Of a DNA stretch of 59,968 nucleotides, positions 18,461 through 26,083 are shown in pieces. How positions within the stretch are numbered: position 1 is the stretch's first letter; every line of letters begins with the position of its first letter. This stretch comes from Chloroflexota bacterium. Its GTDB lineage: Bacteria > Chloroflexota > UBA6077 > JACCZL01. The notes beneath the pieces are model-generated. The model saw nothing but the letters and a program-made list of their open reading frames with translations, did not search any database and was not told the DNA's origin. Both the position numbers and the translations under genes were made by a program. The stretch spans positions 141,987-201,954 of the forward strand of contig JAUJPG010000003.1 of the NCBI GenBank assembly GCA_030447245.1, read 5' to 3'.

Positions 18461-19009
18461 CTCGTCGCCAGCCTACGCCGGCGCAGGACGCCTGTCAAGG
18501 GAACGGCAAGGCTGCAAGGCTAGAACCGGTCAGATGAGCCAGTAGTACGCCAGGTAGAATGTCCGCTCGGCTCGAGGGGAACGGCGTTCCTCACCTCCCT
18601 CCGTCAAAGCTCGTTCGTCCTCCTGGACTGGCCCGCCAGGGCGGCGGCCGCGAGCCCGGCGGTGGCGCCCCCGCGGCCCGGGCTTGCTTGGGCTCCAGCT
18701 ACGGCAGGATGGCCTGGCGGAGGTCGTCCACGGTGAGGCCGTCCTGGGGTGGTCGCCGCCGCGGGGCACCTCGGCGACGAGCGGGTCTGCGCATGATCTC
18801 CGCGACCTGGCGCTCCATCGCGGGACCGACCGGCGCGTGGGGGTCACGAGTCGTCCCGCTCACCGTCCTCGCTTCCGGTGCCTTGCAGATCCGGCGTGCG
18901 CAGACGAGCGGGGTGTCGGGCGCTTGAAGGGGATCACCAGGCGGTCGCTCCCACGTTCATGCGCGCGGAGGCTTCCGTTCACCAGGGCAAGCATCTCGCT
19001 GTCACTTCC
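18461..19009. other. Intergenic stretch with no supported gene
   Basis: About 550 bases between the cyclase fusion and the hicBA cluster. Several short open frames exist on both strands, but none has recognisable domains, a good ribosome site or consistent codon bias. A minus-strand frame with MERQVAEIMRRP and DGLTVDDLRQAILP (about 18710-18830) has a coiled, antitoxin-like look but cannot be assigned. Confidence 0.4.
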
Positions 19010-19243
19010 TCAGCGGCCGAGCAGCGCGCTCAACTCCTCGGCGGTCATGCCGGCCTGTCGGAGGATCGAGCCAATCGTACCGAGCGGCAGGTCGCGGTTG
19101 CCGTGGACTGGCACAACGACCAACCCCGCCGAGTCGGGTCTGCGTACGTAGTGGTGACTGCCGCGGATGTGGGAAAGCTAAAAGCCGTTACGTTGGAGCG
19201 CCCGTACGATCTCCCTCCCACTCGCACGCGGCAGCCGAGTCAC
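19010..19243 (-). pseudogene. hicA: HicA-family mRNA interferase toxin with in-frame amber codon
   Basis: GTG 19243 overlaps the HicB stop (GTGA). The frame reads RASGREIVRALQRNGF, then TAG at 19180-19178, then LSHIRGSHHYVRRPDSAGLV, VPVHGNRDLPLGTIGSILRQ and AGMTAEELSALLGR to the natural stop. The catalytic His sits in GSHHY after the TAG, so the truncated 21-residue product would be inactive. One C-to-T change (CAG to TAG) explains it. HicA cleaves mRNA on or off the ribosome. The rest of the frame is fully conserved, which suggests recent inactivation or a base-call error. Confidence 0.85.
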
Positions 19244-19476
19244 GCGATCGCGACCTCGACTTCGACCAGTTCTACCTCAGACTCGCTAGAAGGCACGGCG
19301 ATCCCTTCCTTCGCCGCGGCTTCCAGGTAGCCGACGATTGCCTCGCTGGTATGCTCCAGTGCCTCCTCGCGCGTGTGGCCGAACGTGGATAGATGATTCA
19401 GGGTCGGCACGTAGGTCACCCACGCTTCGGACTCAGCATCCCACTGGACCAGAACTTTGAAGCTACGTGTCGCCAT
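19240..19476 (-). CDS. hicB: HicB-family antitoxin
   Basis: 78 residues: SFKVLVQWDAESEAWVTYVP, TLNHLSTFGHTREEALEHTS and EAIVGYLEAAAKEGI match the HicB partial RNase-H-fold antitoxin domain. An acidic tail ends in VELVEVEVAIA. No DNA-binding domain is appended, so it is the short form. The hicB-hicA order (antitoxin first) and the overlap imply coupled synthesis. It lies 27 bases downstream of the mrr stop on the same strand. Confidence 0.9.
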   Translation of the reverse strand: MATRSFKVLVQWDAESEAWVTYVPTLNHLSTFGHTREEALEHTSEAIVGYLEAAAKEGIAVPSSESEVELVEVEVAIA

Positions 19477-19503
19477 GTGGCAGCCTCCTGCTCGCGCAAG
19501 GCC

Positions 19504-20414
19504 TCAGGCATCTTCCGCGAAGTAATCCGAGTCGACTCGCTTGATCTCGTACGTCGACGTGACCGCGACGCCGACGTTGTGCTCGATCATCAGCCTCGCC
19601 AGGGCCGACCCGTCGATCAAGACGATCCGCATGGCCAGGTACTTCACGTAGTCTTGAGCGTCCGCGCTGAACGTCCCGGTCGTGATGAAGACGCCCTTGC
19701 TGGCCTGCCTTCCAGCCAAGCTCCCGGCAAAGCCCTGGACAATTGGCCGACCGACGGTTCCATCCCACCGCTTGGCCTGCACGTAGATCGTATCCAGACC
19801 AAGCTTGTCCTCCTTGATGACGCCGTCGATCCCACCGTCACCGCTCCGGCCGACGACCTGAGCGGCATCCTGAATCGTGCCCCCGTACCCCATCTTGACC
19901 AGCAGGTCGACGACCAGTCTCTCGAAGAAGTCAGACGGACGACCCTTGATGTGAGCAAGGATGTCATCAGCGAGCGCGGTTTGCAGCTGAAGGTGAGCCC
20001 CTTCGATGATTTCCCGCGGGTCCTGCTCGTCGGCTGCTACTCGCTGTGGGACCAGTTGAGCGTCCGACGATGAACGTTGCTTGAAAGCAACAAACTCCGG
20101 GTATCGACTCAGCAGTGCGCCGTCGATGTGGGAGGGGTTGGTCGACAACAGGTCAGTTCCGCGCGCACTGATCCGAAGGTGGCTTCGTCGAGGTCGATCA
20201 ATCAGGCCGGCTTTCGCCATGTATGTCGCCGCCCAGCCAACACGGCTACCGAGGACTCGTGACACGCCAGAAGGGGCAGCGCGCTACGCTCCTCCGCTGT
20301 GAGACTGAAGTGCTGAGCAATCTGATCGGTCAGCTCAGAGACAGGCCGAATGGATCCGTCGGCCAGCAATCTCAGCAGCGGAAGCATAATCGTTTGGTAA
20401 TCGGGGATCGGCAT
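19504..20414 (-). CDS. mrr: Mrr-type restriction endonuclease, one apparent frameshift
   Basis: The N-terminal Mrr_N domain starts at ATG 20414 (MPIPDYQTIMLPLLRLLADG, then HFSLTAEERSAL). A frame change near 20265 joins it to SRVGWAATYMAKAGLIDRPR. The catalytic domain follows: FFERLVVDLLVKMGYGGTIQ, GRSGDGGIDGVIKEDKLGLD and IYVQAKRWDGTVGRPIVQGF, with the D...QxK core. FITTGTFSADAQDYVKYLAM closes it. Mrr enzymes cut methylated DNA. It is followed at once by hicB-hicA on the same strand, which suggests a small defence cluster. Without the shift the catalytic half remains an open frame of 253 residues. Confidence 0.88.
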
Positions 20415-20828
20415 GTTCAGACAGCGTAGGCGAGGCCGCGGGCGAGGATTGCGCCGGGCGAGCGGGTTCAGGCTGACAGCATCGTACTCGGTCCGCTCAA
20501 CCAGGTGCTGGTGCAGCGTCTTCGGCGTGCGAACCAGGACGCGGCCGTTGTGGGCGGCTCAGGCTTTGGCTCGGGGATCAGTACGCCCGTCCGCGATCGT
20601 GGACGTCGGCCGGGCCATCATCGCCTCGGGCAGCGTGGCGATCGCCCCCGTTTTCGATCGCATGCTAGGAGGAACGTCGCCGTGGGCGGACCAGGCAGAC
20701 GGCTGTGCTACGGGTGGTGTGGGGGCGAGGTGTGCCACGTCCTGACACGCACGGCGTTCGGTCTCCGCCCTGCGCGCAGCCTTCGATCCGGGTACCATGG
20801 AGTGCGACCAGGGCGGCGGAGGGCGAGA
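20415..20828. other. Intergenic region upstream of the amidase
   Basis: About 414 bases between divergent mrr and the amidase. No coding frame with recognisable content was found. The amidase ribosome site GGCGGAGGG lies at its right edge. Confidence 0.4.
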
Positions 20829-22259
20829 ATGGGTGCGACGGGCGCGGACGAGCTGTGCTGGACGACGGCGCGGGAGCTGGCGCGGATGATCCGCACCAGG
20901 GCCGTCTCGCCCGTGGAGGTCGCCGACGCGATCCTTGGCCGCATCGAGCAGGTCAACCCGCGGATCAACGCCTACTGCACGATTACCGCCGAGGTGGCGC
21001 GGGCGGCGGCGACGGACGCCGAGGAGCTTCTGATGCAGGGCGGCGAGCTGGGCCCGCTGCACGGCGTGCCCTACTCGCTGAAGGACCTGACGCCGACGCA
21101 CGGGATCCGCACCACGAACGGCTCGAGGATCTTCGAGCACCACGTTCCCGAGGTGGACGCGATCCTCGTGCAACGGCTGCGGGACGCCGGGGCGGTGCTC
21201 CTGGGCAAGACCAACACGCCCGAGTTTGGCTGCAAGCCGTTCACCGACAACCAGATCTTCGGCGCAACCTGCAATCCCTGGAACCTGGATCGCTCCTCCG
21301 GTGGGTCGAGCGGCGGGGCCGCGGCGGCCGTCGCCCTCGGTCTCGGGCCGATTGCCGAAGGTAGCGACCTGGCGGCCTCGATCCGCCAGCCGGCCTCCTG
21401 GTGCGGGGTGGTCGGCTTCAAGCCGGGCCAGGGACGGGTGGCCGACTATCCGAACTCCAGCGGCTGGACCGCGATGACGCACCACGGGCCGATCACCCGG
21501 ACGGTGGGCGACGCAGCCCTGATGTTCGCCCAGATGGTCGGGGCGGACCCGCGCGACCCGCTGGCCCTACCCGACTGCGGCGACGACTGGGCCGCCCTGG
21601 CCGATGGGGCGAGCGTCCGAGGGCTGCGCGCCGCCTGGACGCCCGACCTCGGCGGCGCAACTCCGGTCGACCCGGCCGTGGCCGCGGCCTGCGAGACGGC
21701 GACCCGGGCGTTCGGCGAGCTCGGCTGCGAGCTGGCCGAGGATTCACCGGAGGTCGGCAACATCCTGGACCCGTTCCTGATCCTCAACGCCGGGCTCCGC
21801 CAGGCGACGCTCGGCGAGTACCTCGACGAGTGGCGCGAGCAGATGGACCCGATCCTGGTGCGCCGCATCGAGGTCAGCCGCGACCGGACCGCCGCCGACG
21901 TCGGCCGGGCCGAGGTGGAGCGGACCGCGTATCACCGGCGGCTGGCCAGCTTCTTTGCGCGCTACGACCTGCTGCTGCTGCCGACCGCGGCGACCACGGC
22001 GACGCCGCTGGACAACCCGATTCCGACCGAGATCGCTGGACGGCCGATCACCCAGCACCTGGACATGCTGGTGCCGACGTTCGCCTTCAACCTGAGCAAC
22101 CACCCGGCGATCTCGGTGCCGTGCGGAACGGCGTCGGACGGCCTGCCGGTCGGTCTGCAGATCGTCGCGGGCTGGCAGCAGGACGCCCTCGCCCTCCGCG
22201 CGGCCGCCGCCTTCGAGCTCGCCCGCCCCTGGGCCGACCGCCGCCCGCCGCTGGATTGA
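20829..22259 (+). CDS. Amidase signature family protein
   Basis: ATG 20829 follows GCGGAGGG; the product is 476 residues. The Ser-cisSer-Lys triad is visible: Lys85 in PYSLKDL, cis-Ser160 in RSSGGSSGGAA and nucleophile Ser184 in AASIRQPA, with the usual spacing of 24 between the serines. The C-terminus has the family LLLLPTAATTATP and PCGTASDGLPVGLQIVAG. These enzymes hydrolyse amides in the cytoplasm; GatA is one branch. No gatB or gatC is nearby, so a stand-alone catabolic amidase is more likely. The MFS gene starts 31 bases after the stop on the same strand and may import its substrate. Confidence 0.92.
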   Translation: MGATGADELCWTTARELARMIRTRAVSPVEVADAILGRIEQVNPRINAYCTITAEVARAAATDAEELLMQGGELGPLHGVPYSLKDLTPTHGIRTTNGSRIFEHHVPEVDAILVQRLRDAGAVLLGKTNTPEFGCKPFTDNQIFGATCNPWNLDRSSGGSSGGAAAAVALGLGPIAEGSDLAASIRQPASWCGVVGFKPGQGRVADYPNSSGWTAMTHHGPITRTVGDAALMFAQMVGADPRDPLALPDCGDDWAALADGASVRGLRAAWTPDLGGATPVDPAVAAACETATRAFGELGCELAEDSPEVGNILDPFLILNAGLRQATLGEYLDEWREQMDPILVRRIEVSRDRTAADVGRAEVERTAYHRRLASFFARYDLLLLPTAATTATPLDNPIPTEIAGRPITQHLDMLVPTFAFNLSNHPAISVPCGTASDGLPVGLQIVAGWQQDALALRAAAAFELARPWADRRPPLD

Positions 22260-22290
22260 TGACGCCAACGCCGCTCGACGCATCGCGCTG

Positions 22291-23586
22291 ATGGGCGCAC
22301 CCGCGGTTGCCGATCGCCCGACCGACCCACCGTCCAGGAACGTCACAGCGCTGCTAGTGACGACCGGGTTGATGTACACCGGCTGGGACCTGGTCACGCC
22401 CTTCGTCCCGCTGTTCGTCCTGGATCTCGAGGGGGGCGACCCGCGCACGGCGGCCGCCTGGTCCGGCGTGGCGGTCGGCATCTCGCCGCTGCTGTCGGCG
22501 CTGGCCGGGCCGATCTGGGGGGCGTTCGCCGAGCGCTTTGGTGGGCGGACGGCGTTGCTGCGGACGATCGTGACCTCGGCGGTGCTGGTGACACTGACCG
22601 CGTTCGCGATGAGCATCTGGCACCTGGTGGTGCTGCGGGCGCTCGTCGGGCTGCTCGGCGGGTTCTACGTCCTGATCCACCACCTGGCGGCCCAGGCGAC
22701 GACGCGCGACCGCGTCGGCCAGACGATCGGCAGTCTTCAGGCCATGCAGATGACGTGCCTGGCGCTGGTCCCGCCGTTCGCGGGCCTGCTGATCGACCGG
22801 GCTGGGCTCCGGAGCAGCTTCCTGTTGGCGGCCGGCATCATGCTGGTCGCGTTCGCGGTGTTGTGGCGCTTCTATCGTTCGACCCCGCGTCAGCCGGTGC
22901 GCGTCGACGAGCCCGGAGTCAAAGGCCGCGAAGGGGCGACGCCTGGAGGGCGGAAGGTGCGTACCCCTTACTGGCGCTTGCTCGCTCGCGGCGAGCTGGC
23001 GATCGTGGCGCTGGTGGTCTTCTCGGCCCAGTACGTCGATCGCGTCTTCAATGCCCTGGTCCCGCTCCTGGTCGTCGAGCTGGTGCCAGGCTCCGAGCAG
23101 ATCGGCTTCCTCACCGGCCTGATCCTGGGCCTTGGCGCCGGGGCGACGGCTCTGGCCGCCCTGGCCGCCGGACGGCTGGCCCGCCGCGTCTCACCGCATC
23201 GCTTGCTCGTCGGCTCGCTGGCGGCCGGCGTCGTGCTGCTACCGCTGCTGGCGATGGCCGGCTCGGTCTGGCAGCTGCTCGCCCTGCGGGTGGCGCTGGG
23301 CGTGCTAGCCGGTGGATCAATGACCCTGGCCTACGCGTTCGTCAGTACGCTGGTGCCGGCCAATCGGCTGGGCGCGAGCTTCAGCATGTTCGCAAGCTGC
23401 GCGTTGCTCGGGGCGGCCATCGGGCCACTATCGCTCGGCCCCGTCGCGGCCTTCTCGCTGCGCATGCCGCTCATCCTGGGGGCGGTCGCCTTCGCCACGT
23501 GCATGCTGCTGCTGCTCAAGCTCGGGAACCCGAACCCGGAGATCACGCGGCTGTCCTCGGAACCCGATCCGGCCGGCGCCTCGTAG
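22291..23586 (+). CDS. Major facilitator superfamily transporter
   Basis: 431 residues with twelve predicted helices in two six-helix halves. TTGLMYTGWDLVTPFVPLFV is helix 1, GAFAERFGGRTALLR carries the loop 2-3 motif, and a charged central loop lies around residue 205. The second half begins ELAIVALVVFSAQYVDRVFN, and GRLARRVSPHRLL repeats the loop motif. Resembles multidrug or sugar-efflux MFS proteins of the YajR/MdtG type; substrate unknown. It sits downstream of the amidase on the same strand, and the two may be co-transcribed. Confidence 0.9.
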   Translation: MGAPAVADRPTDPPSRNVTALLVTTGLMYTGWDLVTPFVPLFVLDLEGGDPRTAAAWSGVAVGISPLLSALAGPIWGAFAERFGGRTALLRTIVTSAVLVTLTAFAMSIWHLVVLRALVGLLGGFYVLIHHLAAQATTRDRVGQTIGSLQAMQMTCLALVPPFAGLLIDRAGLRSSFLLAAGIMLVAFAVLWRFYRSTPRQPVRVDEPGVKGREGATPGGRKVRTPYWRLLARGELAIVALVVFSAQYVDRVFNALVPLLVVELVPGSEQIGFLTGLILGLGAGATALAALAAGRLARRVSPHRLLVGSLAAGVVLLPLLAMAGSVWQLLALRVALGVLAGGSMTLAYAFVSTLVPANRLGASFSMFASCALLGAAIGPLSLGPVAAFSLRMPLILGAVAFATCMLLLLKLGNPNPEITRLSSEPDPAGAS

Positions 23587-23595
23587 TACGAATCG

Positions 23596-23808
23596 TCAGA
23601 CCTTGTAGGCGCCGCGGGCGACCTCGTCGCCGCCGGACACCACGGCGCGCTGGCGTTGCTTGTACTCGAGGAACATCCGCTGATAGAGGGCGTGGGCGTC
23701 GTCGAAGCGCTGCTTGATCTGCTTGTTGTCCGGGTTCTCCAGCCACAGGCGCATCAGATCGCGCATCTCCTGGGTAACTCGCTCCATCTCCGCCGTCTGG
23801 TCGTCCAT
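23596..23808 (-). CDS. Small conserved helical protein of unknown function
   Basis: From ATG 23808 (MDDQTAEMERVTQEMRDLMR) it is 70 residues, mostly amphipathic helix (LENPDNKQIKQRFDDAHALY, then QRMFLEYKQRQRAV). It is likely a coiled coil or helical hairpin. No domain is recognised. Convergent with the MFS gene, nine bases apart. The start is chosen because the upstream extension is low-complexity. Confidence 0.6.
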   Translation of the reverse strand: MDDQTAEMERVTQEMRDLMRLWLENPDNKQIKQRFDDAHALYQRMFLEYKQRQRAVVSGGDEVARGAYKV

Positions 23809-24415
23809 CCCGCCTCCGTGCACCGCCGGCTCAGACCGGCCGCCCGTCACGGCGAGCCACTGCCGGCCTGCTCGTGCCCGCTACTCGTGCAGGGATTGTA
23901 GCGAGCAGCGTGCCATCGACGGCGAGCAGGAGCATCCTGAGAGTCGTGGCGCGAACGTCGGAACGCGCTACAGCCCGAACGGCGTCGGGAGTGGGAGCGT
24001 CGGCAAAGGCAGCGGCTCGTACGGCGGGATTGGCGGCTGGATCGGCGCCGGCGGACCACATCCCCCACGCCCGGAGCTCGGCCGACGAGTCGGGGCTGGA
24101 CTACCTGATGGCAAGCGCTCGGCGGAGGAAGGTCGGCATGAATGGAAGGGCGAAGCGCGGCGCCCGGATTGGGCCGGGGCTCAGGGTATACTGACGCCGA
24201 CATGATCAGCGCTCTGGTGCTGGCCGTTGTCCTCGGGGTGTCGTACTTGAAGCAGAACAAGCGCGGAACGTTCCTCTGGCTGTTGTACGATCTTGCGTGG
24301 TCGACACCAGGCCGCGTCGAGCGCTCGGGTTGGGCTCCGTCGGATCCGCCGCGGCTGACGCCCAGGGGCCACGGCTGGGGCTACGCACTGAGCCGGCACT
24401 CCGTGGCGCGTCCAC
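23809..24415. other. Intergenic region, possible small membrane peptide
   Basis: About 600 bases with no secure gene. A good -10 box TATACT (24187-24192) precedes ATG 24202 by nine bases. That frame starts MISALVLAVVLGVSYLK and could be a small membrane peptide on a near-leaderless transcript, but it degenerates after about 35 residues. On the other strand a Pro-rich frame (CGPPAPIQPPIPPYEPLPLP, near 24060) hints at a lipoprotein tail, but no start is found. Confidence 0.35.
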
Positions 24416-25186
24416 TTGGCCTCGTCTAGCAGCGGCGGCGCCTGCACACCCTGGTCACGGCGCCGCGTGCTGCGGGCCGGGGCCGCTGTCGCCACGGGTC
24501 TAGCGCTCCGGCCGCACCTGGCCGCCGCTCAGGAGGCGGAATCCGGGTTTGACGCGGACGTCGGGCTCGACCCGGGGCATAGCCGGGTCGACGTCGGAGC
24601 GAGCGGGGACGGCGTCGGCGAGTTCCAGCATACCCTTGACGTCACCTTGCGAATCAAGCCGCTGCTCGAAGCCGCCGGCGTGCGCGTGAACCTGAGCCGT
24701 GCCGACCACGCGCCGCTGAGCGAGATGTCGCACCGCGACCCGACCGAGCGCACGCGCATCGAGCAGGAAGCCAGAATCGCGGCGGTTGGCCGTGCCAGGG
24801 TTTACGTCTCGGTCCACTTCAACGCGCTCGGCGACCGCCGCGTCGGCGGCACCGAGACGTACTACAACGCCGACAACTTCGGGGCGGAAAGCTGGCGGCT
24901 GGCCGGCGCGCTTCAGGACGGCGTCGTCGCGGCGATCAGAGCGTACGGCTACGCCACGCCCGATCGCGGCGTCAAAGAGGACCTTCGCGCAGGCAAGCCG
25001 TACGGCCACTTCTTCAGCCTGCGGGGTGGGATGCCGAGCGCGCTGGTCGAGGGCCTGTTCCTGAGCAACCCGACCGAGGCGGCGCTGCTGACCGACGACG
25101 GCGTGCGCGAGGCGATTGCCCGCGGCTACGTCGGCGGGATCTTGGAGTACTTCGCCGCTAGCGGCTTACCGCTCGAGACGCCGTAG
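24416..25186 (+). CDS. Exported N-acetylmuramoyl-L-alanine amidase (Amidase_3) with Tat-like signal
   Basis: The signal SRRRVLRAGAAVATGLALRP then HLAAAQ (residues 14-39) has a twin-Arg motif. The catalytic domain shows zinc ligands His55 (LDPGHS), Glu69 (GVGEF) and His134 (VSVHFNALG), plus catalytic Glu212 in ALVEGLFLSNPTEA. It cleaves the lactyl-amide bond between MurNAc and the stem peptide outside the cell, for wall turnover or daughter-cell separation. The start is a TTG and uncertain; no better in-frame start precedes the signal. The 3' end overlaps the convergent glycosyltransferase by 61 bases. Confidence 0.88.
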   Translation: MASSSSGGACTPWSRRRVLRAGAAVATGLALRPHLAAAQEAESGFDADVGLDPGHSRVDVGASGDGVGEFQHTLDVTLRIKPLLEAAGVRVNLSRADHAPLSEMSHRDPTERTRIEQEARIAAVGRARVYVSVHFNALGDRRVGGTETYYNADNFGAESWRLAGALQDGVVAAIRAYGYATPDRGVKEDLRAGKPYGHFFSLRGGMPSALVEGLFLSNPTEAALLTDDGVREAIARGYVGGILEYFAASGLPLETP

Positions 25187-26015
25187 AAGCGCAGCTTCCA
25201 GCACACGGCCATCGCCTCCAGGACGATCCAGGGCGACATCTTGGACTTGCCGACCCGCCGGTCGACGAAGACGATCGGCACCTCGGCGATCCGGTACCCG
25301 CGGCGGTGGCAACGGTAGTTGACCTCGACCTGGAACGCGTAGCCGTTCGAGTGGATCGAGTCCAGGTCGAGCCCGCGCAGGACCGAGCTTGCGAAGCACT
25401 TGAAGCCACTGGTCAGGTCGTTGATCGGCACGCCCAGGACCAGCTTGGCGTAGAGCGAGCCGCCACGGCTGACCAGAGTGCGCAGCAGCGACCAGTTGCG
25501 CGTCCCACCACCGGGGACCCAGCGCGAGCCGACCGCCGCGTCCGCCTCGACGGCCAGTCGTTGATCGGCACGCCTAGGACCAGCTTGGCGTAGAGCGAGC
25601 CGCCACGGCTGATCAGCGTGCGCAGCAGCGACCAGTTGCGCGTCCCACCGCCGGGGACCCAGCGCGAGCCGACCGCCGCGTCTGCCTCGACGGCCGCCCG
25701 CAGCAGGCGCGGCAGGTCATTCGGGTCGTGCGAGAAGTCGGCGTCCATCTCGAAGACGTAGTCGAAGCCGCGCTCGAGGGCCCACTTGAAGCCGGCCACG
25801 TACGCGGTGCCGAGCCCGCGCTTGCCGTCGCGGTGCAGGACGCTGACCCGCGGGTCTCCGGCGGCTAGCTCGTCGGCGATTCGTCCGGTTCCGTCCGGCG
25901 AGTTGTCGTCGACGACGAGCGCGTGGAACTGCTCGCCCTGCCGGAGAATGTCCGGAACCAGGCGCGGGAGGTTTTCACGCTCGTTGTACGTCGGTACGAT
26001 AACGAGACAGCGCAT
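25126..26015 (-). pseudogene. Polyprenol-phosphate mannosyltransferase-like glycosyltransferase, split by a tandem duplication
   Basis: The N-terminal part from ATG 26015 is a family-2 glycosyltransferase: MRCLVIVPTYNERENLPRLV, ALVVDDNSPDGTG, RGLGTAYVAGFKWALERGFD and the metal motif EMDADFSHDP. It is intact to LVLGVPINDW, where a 140-base duplicated block throws the frame out. The C-terminal half continues from the second PINDLTSGFKCFASSVLRGL to YGVSSGKPLAAKYSKIPPT and the stop at 25126. Removing one repeat copy gives a normal Ppm1/DPM1-like enzyme of about 250 residues that makes polyprenyl-phosphate mannose or glucose on the inner membrane face. Confidence 0.85.
25418..25695. repeat. Near-identical 140-base tandem duplication inside the glycosyltransferase
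   Basis: 25418-25555 and 25558-25695 match except for five single-base differences over 138 bases. The period of 140 is not a multiple of three, so it shifts the frame. It encodes the RWVPGGGTRNWSLL to GVPIND segment twice. Confidence 0.9.
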
Positions 26016-26083
26016 TGTAGTGACGTGATCCTAGGATGCCACAACCGGTACGCGCCGGCAAAACAAGAGATGAGCTCTCGGGC

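Noticed and set aside
18559..18927. Possible small plus-strand protein
   Set aside because: No start with a ribosome site, no domain, Arg-rich shadow composition.
24202..24429. 75-residue frame after TATACT
   Set aside because: The first 17 residues look membrane-like but the rest is low-complexity; kept only as a note in the intergenic entry.
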